Assembly (NCBI GenBank): GCA_031549885.1
Contig: JAVBPD010000045.1
Span: 1-14,459 of the forward strand
DNA from: WQUF01 sp031549885
GTDB taxonomy: Bacteria > Bacillota > Clostridia > Clostridiales > Clostridiaceae
Direction: 5' to 3'
DNA: 14,459 bases
The notes under the pieces are model-generated. The model made no database searches and had not been told where the DNA came from. It saw only the letters and a list, made by a program, of their open reading frames with translations. The position numbers and the translations under genes were made by a program. The stretch's first letter is position 1; the number at the start of each line of letters is the position of its first letter. Of the stretch, positions 5,962 to 13,632 are shown piece by piece.

Positions 5962-8186
5962 ACAGATATTGGACTTCTATAAATAAGGACATTCCAAGAA
6001 TTGAATCCTATGAAAAAGTTACAGGTCAAGGAAAATATACCGATGATTTGAGCTTGCCTGGCATGGTGTACGGTGCAATTTTACATTCACCCTATGCATA
6101 TGCAAAGGTTAAATCAATTGATTGTTCTTGCGCAATGAAACTTGAAGGGGTATTAACAGTACTCCTTCCAGATGAGGTTGAGGATATATTATACAATTCA
6201 TCTGGCAATCCACCTTCAGATCTTCTCTTTGATGATGAGAGGATATTGACTGATAATCCTCTGTTTGTTGGAGATAGGATTTTAGCTGTTGCAGCAATTA
6301 CCCCTGAACTTTGCCATAGAGCAATATCGCTTATAAAGCTTGAATATGAAATTTTTGAACCAATTTTAACAATTGAAAAGGCACTTAAAGATGATGCTCC
6401 TTTAATACATCCTGAAATATGTAATTCAAATGTTATTGATACAATAAAAGTGGATCATGGAAATGTAGATGATGCCTTTTTAAATGCATACATTGTTTTA
6501 GAGGACACTTTTAAGACCCCACCAATTAATTGCGCTCCCTTAGAACCAACTGGATGTATATGTGATTATGGTGAAGATGAAATAAATGTAATAAGCACAT
6601 CTCAAACGCCATTTCAAGAAAGAAGGCTTTTGGCAAAGATTTTTAAATTTCCTGAAAGCAAAGTCAGGGTAACTAAGCCAGTTATGGGTGGAGGGTTTGG
6701 ATCAAGGCAGCAATTGCATCATCAGCCTGTGGGAGTATATCTTTCTAAAAAGGTAGGCAAACCAGTCAAGATGATTTTCACAAGGGAAGAGGAGACCCTT
6801 TCAACTACTGTAAGGCATAGTTCAAAAATACATATTAAAATGGCTGCAGATAGGGAAGGAAATATTACAGCATTTGATGTTCAATCATATCATGATACAG
6901 GAGCTTATATAACTCATGGCCTCATAATATTGTCAGCTCAAAGTAAAAAGACTCCTTATAATATTCCTAATTATAGATATAGAGGGCATTGTGTATATAC
7001 AAATAATTTAACTGCAGGGGCTATGAGAGGCTATGGCAATCCTCAGCTAACCTTTGCCCGGGAAGTAATGGTTGATAGAATTGCTAAAGAGCTTAATATT
7101 TCACCTCTTGAAATTAGAATAAAGAATATGATTAAAACAGGAGATTTAGTGGCAGGAACTAAAACTCATATAACAAGTTGTGAGCTTTTAAAATGCATTG
7201 ATGAAGCTTTTAAAATAAAAAATAGTTTATTTAATGATTTTAAAGATAAAGAAGAAAATTGGGGCATGGCAATTGCTATGCACACAAGTGGACCTTCAAA
7301 TAAGACAGGACTGTCAAGTGCGATAATTTCAGTTAATGATGATGGTTCTGTTATTTTAAAAACTGGATCAGCAGATATTGGACAAGGAAGCGAAACTGCG
7401 CTTTCTCAAGTAGCATTGGAAACATTAGGCATTGATTTAAATAAAGTCACAGTTGTATCAGGGGACACCCTGCTATCTCCATATGATACTGGAACTTTTG
7501 CCAGCAGTCAAATGTTTGTTGCTGGGAATGCAGTGTTAAATGCAGCATATGATGTTATTTTTAAATTAAAAGAAGCACTTTCTAAAGTGCTCAATGTTGA
7601 TAGCAACATGATAAAATGGGATAACTATGCTTTTAAAGTTGGTGAAGAGGATGTTTATTCATTTGTTGAAGCAGTTAAGATAACATATTTTACAAGCCCA
7701 ATAATAGGCAGTGCCAGTTATAAAGCAATTGAGGCCCCTCCGGTTTTTGCAGTTTGTTTAGTTAGGATGATTCAAGACCCTCTTACTTATGTGCTTAATA
7801 TTACAGATATAATTGAAACTGTAGATGTTGGCACAGTTATAAATAAAAACATAGTTAAGGGACAAATTGAAGGAGGGGTATTGCAAGGGCTTGGGTATGG
7901 CATTATGGAACAGATGCAAAATGATATAAGAACTAAAAGACCTATAACTAGTGATTTCCTTTTGTATAAAATTCCAACTTCCCTTGACATGCCAAATATA
8001 CATGGATGCTCTGTAGAAAGCTATGATTCATATGGGCCATATGGGGCAAAGAGCGTTGGAGAGCTTACAATTGTGCCTGTAGCCGCTGCCATTGCTAATT
8101 GTGTTTCAAATTTAACAAAAGATAAAATTAATGAACTTCCTCTTAGCAATAAATATATAATAAGGTGCAAAGGAGGGGAAAAATGA
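5958..8186 (+). CDS. Molybdenum hydroxylase large (molybdopterin) subunit, XdhA-like
   Basis: This 742-residue catalytic subunit is close in length and motifs to E. coli XdhA. The N-terminal YEKVTGQGKYTDD opens the a/b hammerhead domain. Cofactor-binding loops follow: GGGFGSRQQ (244-252), AGAMRGYGNPQ (353-363), IGQGSET (474-480) and FASSQMFVAG (514-523). The catalytic base is Glu702 in KSVGELTIVPVAAA. The residue after GGGFGxx, Glu802 in bovine xanthine dehydrogenase, is Gln here as in E. coli XdhA, and the AFRG Phe that stacks on purines is Met, so purine specificity cannot be assumed. It hydroxylates or reduces a substrate ring or aldehyde at a Mo-oxo/sulfido centre. The start overlaps the small subunit by four bases and the stop overlaps the FAD subunit by four. 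No cofactor-maturation gene (XdhC/CoxF or mocA type) lies in the window. Confidence 0.93.
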   Translation: MNRYWTSINKDIPRIESYEKVTGQGKYTDDLSLPGMVYGAILHSPYAYAKVKSIDCSCAMKLEGVLTVLLPDEVEDILYNSSGNPPSDLLFDDERILTDNPLFVGDRILAVAAITPELCHRAISLIKLEYEIFEPILTIEKALKDDAPLIHPEICNSNVIDTIKVDHGNVDDAFLNAYIVLEDTFKTPPINCAPLEPTGCICDYGEDEINVISTSQTPFQERRLLAKIFKFPESKVRVTKPVMGGGFGSRQQLHHQPVGVYLSKKVGKPVKMIFTREEETLSTTVRHSSKIHIKMAADREGNITAFDVQSYHDTGAYITHGLIILSAQSKKTPYNIPNYRYRGHCVYTNNLTAGAMRGYGNPQLTFAREVMVDRIAKELNISPLEIRIKNMIKTGDLVAGTKTHITSCELLKCIDEAFKIKNSLFNDFKDKEENWGMAIAMHTSGPSNKTGLSSAIISVNDDGSVILKTGSADIGQGSETALSQVALETLGIDLNKVTVVSGDTLLSPYDTGTFASSQMFVAGNAVLNAAYDVIFKLKEALSKVLNVDSNMIKWDNYAFKVGEEDVYSFVEAVKITYFTSPIIGSASYKAIEAPPVFAVCLVRMIQDPLTYVLNITDIIETVDVGTVINKNIVKGQIEGGVLQGLGYGIMEQMQNDIRTKRPITSDFLLYKIPTSLDMPNIHGCSVESYDSYGPYGAKSVGELTIVPVAAAIANCVSNLTKDKINELPLSNKYIIRCKGGEK

Positions 8187-9163
8187 TTAGACATAAATTT
8201 TCATTTTATGAACCTCACAATTTATTTGATGCATATAATTTATTAAATGATGTGAAAAATTCAAAGATATTTGCTGGGGGAACAGACATTGTGCCAATGT
8301 TAAAAGATGGGCTTATATTTCCTAACTCCTTAATAAGTTTAAATAAAATAGATGAACTTAAATACATAAATATAACTTCGGAAAACTTAGAGATTGGTTC
8401 AATGGTTTTATTGAGCGATTTAACAGAATTCTCTAAAAAACATTTAGAATACTCAGCATTTATAAATTCAGCAGGCAAAGTTGCATCTCCTCAAATACGC
8501 AATACAGGCACAATTGGGGGAAACATTTTTCAAGCAAAAAGATGTTATTATTATAATCAGTCTGAGGAATGGAGAAGCGGCATTGAAATGTGTTACATGA
8601 CTGGTGGAAACCTGTGCCATCAGATGCCCGCTAAAAATACTTGCTGCGCTATATATTATTCAGATATGGCACCTCTTTTAATTTCAGCTAATGCTAAGAT
8701 TAAAGTATTCTTCAATGGATTAACCGAAACATATTTTTTTGAGGATATATTTACTGATGAAAAAATTATGCATAAAGTTAATAATGGAATTGCAATTGGT
8801 TTTGAAATCCCAATATACGATTGGCATAAAAGAAAGCTTATATTCAAGAAATATTCCGTTAGAGGCGCAATTGACTTTCCCTTATCAAATGCAGCAATTT
8901 CAGCAAGAGATGAATATGGAAAAATAAATGTAAGGTTAACTGTAGGTGCAATGGGACCAAGACCTTATAGATTGTTAGATACAGAGAGAAAAATAGAAAT
9001 GTATCTAGAGAATTCTATTGAAATAGATGATGAAATATATGATTTAGCAATTAAAGAAGCAAGGAAAAATGCAAGACCAATAAAGGAAACTACAATTTCG
9101 CCAATTGTTAAAATTAATTCGCTCTCTGTGATAAAGGAAGTTATAAATCAATTAAGGAAGTGA
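8183..9163 (+). CDS. Molybdenum hydroxylase FAD subunit with HcrB-type [4Fe-4S] loop
   Basis: This 326-residue FAD-binding subunit belongs to the CoxM/XdhB/HcrB family. FAGGTDIVPML (30-40) and IRNTGTIGGNI (105-115) are the two FAD-binding loops. Between the second loop and DMAPLLISANA lies an insert, KRCYYYNQSEEWR then three more cysteines: Cys121, Cys137, Cys145 and Cys154. The spacings of 16, 8 and 9 equal those of the extra [4Fe-4S] cluster in the beta subunit of Thauera 4-hydroxybenzoyl-CoA reductase (122/138/146/155 as I recall). Ordinary XdhB lacks this insert; E. coli PaoB has a comparable one. I chose ATG 8183 because AAGGAGGGG at 8169-8177 is ideally placed and the start overlaps the large-subunit stop (ATGA); a longer frame from 8165 is less likely. 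The cluster suggests electron exchange at low potential. Confidence 0.93.
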   Translation: MIRHKFSFYEPHNLFDAYNLLNDVKNSKIFAGGTDIVPMLKDGLIFPNSLISLNKIDELKYINITSENLEIGSMVLLSDLTEFSKKHLEYSAFINSAGKVASPQIRNTGTIGGNIFQAKRCYYYNQSEEWRSGIEMCYMTGGNLCHQMPAKNTCCAIYYSDMAPLLISANAKIKVFFNGLTETYFFEDIFTDEKIMHKVNNGIAIGFEIPIYDWHKRKLIFKKYSVRGAIDFPLSNAAISARDEYGKINVRLTVGAMGPRPYRLLDTERKIEMYLENSIEIDDEIYDLAIKEARKNARPIKETTISPIVKINSLSVIKEVINQLRK

Positions 9164-9171
9164 AGAATAAT

Positions 9172-9240
9172 TTGAAACAATATATTATAGAAGCTCCAGA
9201 AAAACTGGCAACTATATTTAATGACTTTATTAACTCATAA
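9172..9240 (+). pseudogene. Possible 22-codon remnant of a fifth operon gene
   Basis: TTG 9172 follows AAGGAAG (9154-9160) by 11 bases and begins 8 bases after the FAD-subunit stop. It opens a short frame reading MKQYIIEAPEKLATIFNDF and then INS before TAA. The opening looks like a normal protein start, but the frame ends inside the terminator hairpin. It may be the stump of a deleted downstream gene or a chance frame. No family is recognised. Confidence 0.25.
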
Positions 9241-9256
9241 TAAAGTAGTTTTGTTT
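9224..9256 (+). terminator. Terminator after the lyase/molybdenum hydroxylase operon
   Basis: ACTTTATTA (9224-9232) pairs perfectly with TAATAAAGT (9238-9246) around an ACTCA loop, followed by AG and TTTTGTTT. The 9-bp stem is AT-rich, so termination may be partial. The U tract runs straight into the response-regulator box that follows. Confidence 0.5.
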
Positions 9257-9307
9257 ATAAAAAGTTTAGAAATCCTCCAATGATTGTTTATTTTCATGAA
9301 GTATAAT
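9249..9307 (+). promoter_or_regulatory. Response-regulator box and promoter of the kinase/regulator operon
   Basis: The 20-mer TTTTGTTTATAAAAAGTTTA (9249-9268) holds GTTTA half-sites at 9253 and 9264, one helical turn (11 bp) apart, with a third at 9286. TATAAT at 9302-9307 begins after a 33-bp gap. The -35 position (near 9280-9285, ATGATT) is poor, as expected for an activator-dependent promoter. The same layout precedes the ABC operon (11455-11513). Direct repeats with 11-bp spacing are the usual target of OmpR/PhoB-type regulators, so the RR encoded here is the likely binder; this is inference. Confidence 0.6.
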
Positions 9308-9320
9308 ATATTATTGGAGG
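9274..9320 (+). promoter_or_regulatory. Inverted repeat that can hide the kinase ribosome binding site
   Basis: CCTCCAAT (9274-9281) is the exact complement of ATTGGAGG (9313-9320), which includes the Shine-Dalgarno sequence of the histidine kinase gene. In RNA that reads through from the upstream operon, the two arms would pair across a 31-base loop and block translation. A transcript started from the TATAAT at 9302 would lack the left arm and be free to be translated. A DNA operator role is the alternative. Confidence 0.4.
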
Positions 9321-9328
9321 GGAATCTT

Positions 9329-10717
9329 ATGAAAACATTAAAACGCATTATTATTTTAAGTACCTTTTTAACACTTTTTTTGCTTTTTGTAATTTTGACC
9401 ATTGCTGCATCTGTAATCCATGCTTTATCAACAGGAGCTGGTGGCGGTGGTTTTGAAATAATGGAATCTGATACAATTTATGTTGGTCAGATTGTAGATA
9501 GCATAGCCCAATCAAATTGGAATGATTTGAATTATAAGCTTTCAGAATACGATTACAATTTATATGTAACAGATGAAAAAAGTATTGCTTATTCTAGTTT
9601 AGATGATAAACAGGTTCAAATAACTGATAAAATAAAATCATTGAAACTTCATAATAATGTAAATATTGCATACTCAAATGGCATGAGTATTATTGCTAAA
9701 ACTATGGGTCCTTTTTCTATATATGCCATAAAGGGAATACCCTATGATGATAATTTTTGGGGAGGATTCATGTCGTTTTTTACACTGACTTTTTTAATCT
9801 TTACAGTTATAATAATGATATCAAGTTATATGTTTGCTCGAAAAATGGCTTGGCGCATTTTAAGGCCTTTGCGTGCTTTAACAGATGGAGCAAATAGAAT
9901 TGAATATGGAGATTTATCCCAGCCTATTGAACATAAAGGGAATGATGAATTTTCCGAAGTATGTTTAGCTTTTAATCATATGCAAGAGTCTTTGATTAAA
10001 GAGCGAGAAAAAAACGCAACTTATGAAAAGGCACAGATTGAAATGGTTGCTGGAATTTCTCACGATTTAAGGACTCCTCTTACTTCAGTGAAAGGATATA
10101 TTAAAGGGCTTCGTGATGGTGTTGCAAATACAAAGGAAAAGAAAGAACAGTACCTTGCTATTGCATATAAGAAAGCCTGTGATGTGGATGTGCTCCTGCA
10201 AAAATTATTCTATTTTTCGAAATTACAAACAGGTAATCTTCCCCTATTTTTGGAAAACAAGGATTTGGGTTTATTTGTTAGAGATATTTCAGATGAATTA
10301 AAGCTAGATTTACCCCCAAAAGGTATATCTTTGGAAATAGCTATTACAGCATCTCCTCACATGGTTATGATAGATATAGAACAAATGCGCCGGGTAATAT
10401 CAAATTTAGTAGAAAACGCAGAATACTATTCTAATGTAGAAAAATTACATCTAAAAATCTCAGTCTGGAAGGAAGGGAATTTTGAACATTTGCTTTTTAG
10501 TGATAATGGAAAAGGCGTATTAGATAGCAAGCTTCCTTACTTATTTGACCGTTTTTGGCGTGGTGATGAATCTCGCTGTGCAAAGAATAATGAAGGCAGT
10601 GGTCTAGGTTTATATATAGTTAAGTATATCGTTGAAGCACATGGTGGTTTTGTTAATGCAAAAAATCATGAAGGATTAACTATAGACATAGCTTTGCCAT
10701 GTAGAAAGGAGTCATAG
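9329..10717 (+). CDS. Membrane sensor histidine kinase (HAMP, HisKA, HATPase)
   Basis: This 462-residue sensor has TM1 at about 7-31, an outside loop at about 32-145 with no recognised fold, TM2 at about 146-169 and a HAMP linker at about 171-225. The phospho-acceptor helix has GISHDLRTPLTS with His245. The ATP-binding domain has the N box (NLVENA, Asn359), DNGKG (392-396), FDRFWRGD (406-413) and GSGLGL (423-428). All catalytic boxes are intact. I chose ATG 9329 because GGAGGGG at 9316-9322 lies 6 bases upstream and the protein then starts MKTLKR before TM1; a TTG at 9284 would overlap the promoter. It sits directly before the response regulator, the reverse of the more common order. The signal is unknown; the ABC exporter and APH-like genes suggest an antimicrobial or envelope-active compound. 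Confidence 0.95.
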   Translation: MKTLKRIIILSTFLTLFLLFVILTIAASVIHALSTGAGGGGFEIMESDTIYVGQIVDSIAQSNWNDLNYKLSEYDYNLYVTDEKSIAYSSLDDKQVQITDKIKSLKLHNNVNIAYSNGMSIIAKTMGPFSIYAIKGIPYDDNFWGGFMSFFTLTFLIFTVIIMISSYMFARKMAWRILRPLRALTDGANRIEYGDLSQPIEHKGNDEFSEVCLAFNHMQESLIKEREKNATYEKAQIEMVAGISHDLRTPLTSVKGYIKGLRDGVANTKEKKEQYLAIAYKKACDVDVLLQKLFYFSKLQTGNLPLFLENKDLGLFVRDISDELKLDLPPKGISLEIAITASPHMVMIDIEQMRRVISNLVENAEYYSNVEKLHLKISVWKEGNFEHLLFSDNGKGVLDSKLPYLFDRFWRGDESRCAKNNEGSGLGLYIVKYIVEAHGGFVNAKNHEGLTIDIALPCRKES

Positions 10718-10718
10718 A

Positions 10719-11405
10719 GTGAGCAAAATTTTAATTATAGAAGATGACATAGAAATAGCAAATCTTGAGAAAGATTATTTAGAAATATATGGTTATGAAA
10801 CTAAAATCATATCTGATGGAAACAAGGCTATAGATACAATTTTAGAAGGAAATTTTGATTTAATACTTCTTGATCTAATGCTTCCTGGGCAAAGCGGATA
10901 TGATATTTGCCGTGAAATTCGAAATAAGATAGATGTGCCTATTATCATGGTAACAGCTAGAGGTGAATCCATGGATAAAATACGTGGCTTAGGGCTTGGG
11001 GCAGATGATTATATAGCAAAGCCATTCGATCCAGCAGAGCTTGTGGCAAGGGTAAAATCTCATTTAAATAGGTATAAACGCTTAACTAGTTCTAATAAAG
11101 TAGATGGTGAAATTATAATATCAGGTTTAAGAGTGCTTAAAAAAAGCTGGAAGGTATTTAAAGGTGAGTGTGAAATAAAGCTGCCTAACCGAGAGTTTGA
11201 ATTATTTATTTATCTTGCTGAAAATCCTAATATGGTTTTCTCAAAAGAACACCTTTTTGAAAAAATATGGGGATATGATTATATAGGTGATAATGCTACT
11301 GTTACAGTACATATTAACCGCATTCGTGAAAAAATCGAAGATGATCCATCAAAGCCTAAAATTATTGAAACAGTGTGGGGCGCAGGGTATCGATTAAATA
11401 ACTAA
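10719..11405 (+). CDS. OmpR-family response regulator
   Basis: This 228-residue two-domain regulator has a receiver domain with the acid pocket EDD (8-10), phospho-acceptor Asp52 in LLDLMLPG, switch Thr79 (MVTARGE) and Lys101 (AKPFDP). The C-terminal winged helix (about 130-227) has NREFELF, VFSKEHLFEKIWGYDY, the recognition-helix region ATVTVHINRIREKIE and the closing ETVWGAGYRL. It starts with GTG at 10719, one base after the kinase stop, with AAAGGAG at 10705-10711 seven bases upstream. Phosphorylated by the preceding kinase, it should bind tandem half-sites. The paired GTTTA boxes before both its own operon and the ABC operon are the natural targets. Confidence 0.96.
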   Translation: MSKILIIEDDIEIANLEKDYLEIYGYETKIISDGNKAIDTILEGNFDLILLDLMLPGQSGYDICREIRNKIDVPIIMVTARGESMDKIRGLGLGADDYIAKPFDPAELVARVKSHLNRYKRLTSSNKVDGEIIISGLRVLKKSWKVFKGECEIKLPNREFELFIYLAENPNMVFSKEHLFEKIWGYDYIGDNATVTVHINRIREKIEDDPSKPKIIETVWGAGYRLNN

Positions 11406-11417
11406 ATATAGTTTATG

Positions 11418-11458
11418 AAGTCATGTTTATGAGTATTACATGACTTATTTTATTTTTT
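11418..11458 (+). terminator. Rho-independent terminator of the kinase/regulator operon
   Basis: AAGTCATG (11418-11425) pairs perfectly with CATGACTT (11439-11446) across a 13-base loop, followed by ATTTTATTTTTT. The U tract leads directly into the regulator box of the ABC operon. Confidence 0.75.
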
Positions 11459-11513
11459 GTTTATAAAATGTTTATCTTTTATCATTTGTTTGTTTAGAGT
11501 ACCTATTTATAAT
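11455..11513 (+). promoter_or_regulatory. Response-regulator box and promoter of the ABC transporter operon
   Basis: TTTTGTTTATAAAATGTTTA (11455-11474) matches the box before the kinase gene at 19 of 20 bases. GTTTA half-sites fall at 11459, 11470 and 11492, with the same 11- and 22-bp steps. TATAAT is at 11508-11513, 33 bp after the box, exactly as upstream of the kinase. A fair -35, TTGTTT (11486-11491), lies 16 bp before the -10, so basal activity may be higher here. The predicted regulator is the OmpR-type protein encoded just upstream. Confidence 0.65.
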
Positions 11514-11538
11514 TTAGTATATATAAGGGGGAAGCAAG

Positions 11539-12414
11539 ATGAAATTGAAAATAGAAAACATCAGTAAAAATTATGGAAAAAAGAGAGCATTAAATGGTGT
11601 TAGCTTTGAAATGGAAAATGGTGTTTATGGACTTTTAGGTCCAAACGGTGCAGGAAAGAGCACGCTTATTCGCATATTGGCAGGTGTAATGGACGCAAGC
11701 AGCGGTGAAGTTTTAATTGATGGAAAAAACAGAAAGTCATGCAATGGTGAATACCGTTCTAAGCTTGGTTATCTTCCTCAATCCCTTGACTTTTATCCTG
11801 GATTTTCAGGGCTAGACTATCTTCGCTTTGTTGCTACATTAAAGGGATTAAAAAAACAAGAAGTAGAAAAGAAAATAAGCATATTGGTAGAAAAGGTTGG
11901 ACTGCAAAAGGACATAAATAGAAAATGTATAAATTACTCAGGTGGTATGAAGCGCAGATTGGGGATTGCGCAAGCATTGCTTAATGACCCAGAAATCCTT
12001 ATATTAGACGAGCCTACGGCAGGACTTGATCCCCATGAACGAATTCGTTTTCGCAACTTAGTTTCTATATTTTCCAGAAATAGAACAGTCTTACTTTCCA
12101 CTCATATAGTTTCTGATATTGATTCTATCGCAAAGAAAACCGTAATGATAAAGGGAGGCAAAGTTGGTCGAATGGAAAGCACACAAAGCTTTGTGGATGC
12201 AATAGAAGGTAAGGTATGGAATATAAAAATGACTATAGATGAGCTGGTTACTTATCAAGACAGCCACATTATAAGCAATGTAATGCCTATTGGAAATAAA
12301 ATAGAAGTTAGGGTTGTAGCAGATGAAAAACCCTCACCTTATGCTATGTCTATGCAGCCTACTCTTGAGGATGCTTACTTATATGAATTTCAAAATGAAG
12401 GGGGAATTATATAA
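11539..12414 (+). CDS. ABC transporter ATP-binding protein
   Basis: This 291-residue ATPase has Walker A GPNGAGKST (34-42), Q-loop Gln81, signature YSGGMKRR (133-140), Walker B ILILDEPTAGLDP (153-165, catalytic Glu158) and the H-loop LSTHIVSD (His189). The last 85 or so residues form a C-terminal extension typical of ABC-2-type exporters. ATG 11539 follows AAGGGGGA (11525-11532) by 6 bases. It is the first gene of the operon controlled by the 11455-11513 region, and its stop abuts the permease start. It powers export, or possibly sensing and target protection, of an unknown compound; substrate cannot be read from the ATPase. Confidence 0.96.
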   Translation: MKLKIENISKNYGKKRALNGVSFEMENGVYGLLGPNGAGKSTLIRILAGVMDASSGEVLIDGKNRKSCNGEYRSKLGYLPQSLDFYPGFSGLDYLRFVATLKGLKKQEVEKKISILVEKVGLQKDINRKCINYSGGMKRRLGIAQALLNDPEILILDEPTAGLDPHERIRFRNLVSIFSRNRTVLLSTHIVSDIDSIAKKTVMIKGGKVGRMESTQSFVDAIEGKVWNIKMTIDELVTYQDSHIISNVMPIGNKIEVRVVADEKPSPYAMSMQPTLEDAYLYEFQNEGGII

Positions 12415-13593
12415 TTGTTTAAATATGAAATGCGCAAATTATTATTTAATAAATCACGATTATTGCTGCTGAGCATTTTATTTGTACTTTATGCTTTAAT
12501 AGGGTTTATGGCTTCTTATGGAGGAGAATTTGAAATAGAAGATAGAGCACAGGAAAAAGAAGCAGTTACACAATTTATGGCTCTTATTGAGGAAAATAAG
12601 GGAAAGCTTAATTTAAAAAAACTTTTTGAATCAACTGCTGCAGTAGATGCTGCCATTAAACAATTTGGAAAAGGTGAACCATTTAACTATAGTGTAAACA
12701 GGGATCCAGTTCTTAGGTTTAATAATATGTATGTTTCATTTGGCACGCAAGTAAATAATTATTTGACTAATTTAGATAATATTAATGGAAAGATGAATGA
12801 ATTAAAAGCAGATGGTAAAACTGAGAGTTATGAGTATAGAGCCTTAGAGAAGAAACTTAAAGCAGAACTTTTACATGGTGAACCTACTTTTGAATATGCT
12901 AGAACGTGGAATTTTTTCTTGCTAGCGTTTGAAGGGCAATTAGTTTTTTTTCTATTTATGATGGTTTTAACTTTCTTCATCTCACCTCTTTTTACACAAG
13001 AAATAAAAACAGAAATGGACAGTATAGTGTTATGTTCACAAAAAGGGCGAAGGGAAATTGTAACTGCCAAACTGCTTTCTGCAGCAGCTGTTTCAGTAAT
13101 TTTAGCTATTATATATGTTGGTGGTTGGTTTTTAGGAATAGCAATAGCTTGCAGAAATTTTTCTGGCTTTTATGCACCTGTTCGCAGTATGGCGGCATTT
13201 GGAATTACTTTGGTAAACACAACTGGTGGTGGAGCGGCTATTCTTTGCTTTGTATGGTTATTAATAGTTGCTGCAACCTTTGGACTTGCACTTGCATTTG
13301 TTTCATCGATAATGAAAAATCAAAGTTCTGCATTTGGCATAGGAATAGTTATATTAATAGTTGGAATGGCATCAGGTTGGTTAAATAAAATACGAGATTT
13401 AGCATGGCCGCTTATGGATTTTAACTTTTCAATAATGTCATCCTCCACAACAATATGGGGAAGCGATAAACTTTATGATTTCCTTGGTATGCCAATATCA
13501 TATGGAATGGCGGCATCTATTGCTTGTATTCTCATACTAGGAGTTTTCTCTCTATTAACATACTTGTCACAAAAGAAAAGATCTGTTGTATAA
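12415..13593 (+). CDS. ABC-2-type permease with large extracytoplasmic loop
   Basis: This 392-residue membrane protein begins with a short basic tail (FKYEMRKLLFNKSR), TM1 at about 16-34, then a long polar loop of about 135 residues rich in Lys and Glu. Five more membrane segments lie at about 170-191, 219-245, 274-298, 306-322 and 362-384, the arrangement of ABC-2 permeases with a big first outside loop. It starts with TTG at 12415, directly after the ATPase stop, with AAGGGGG at 12398-12404 ten bases upstream. It should pair as a dimer with the preceding ATPase. The loop may contact the substrate or the kinase. The family is clear from architecture and context, the substrate is not. Confidence 0.88.
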   Translation: MFKYEMRKLLFNKSRLLLLSILFVLYALIGFMASYGGEFEIEDRAQEKEAVTQFMALIEENKGKLNLKKLFESTAAVDAAIKQFGKGEPFNYSVNRDPVLRFNNMYVSFGTQVNNYLTNLDNINGKMNELKADGKTESYEYRALEKKLKAELLHGEPTFEYARTWNFFLLAFEGQLVFFLFMMVLTFFISPLFTQEIKTEMDSIVLCSQKGRREIVTAKLLSAAAVSVILAIIYVGGWFLGIAIACRNFSGFYAPVRSMAAFGITLVNTTGGGAAILCFVWLLIVAATFGLALAFVSSIMKNQSSAFGIGIVILIVGMASGWLNKIRDLAWPLMDFNFSIMSSSTTIWGSDKLYDFLGMPISYGMAASIACILILGVFSLLTYLSQKKRSVV

Positions 13594-13632
13594 TATTTAT
13601 AATGCATAAATGTTAGGGGGTGTAACAACAGT

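Noticed and set aside
5958..8186. Naming the molybdenum enzyme a xanthine dehydrogenase
   Set aside because: The family is clear, but the lyase partner, the [4Fe-4S] loop and the changed substrate-pocket residues argue against assuming xanthine as substrate.
13032..13388. A 118-codon frame inside the permease gene
   Set aside because: Its Cys/Trp-rich composition is an out-of-frame reading of hydrophobic codons, and the permease frame is intact.
13564..13594. TTGTCA and TATAAT as an internal promoter before the small membrane protein
   Set aside because: The spacer is 19 bp, the elements lie in the permease coding end, and the gene is well explained as part of the ABC operon.
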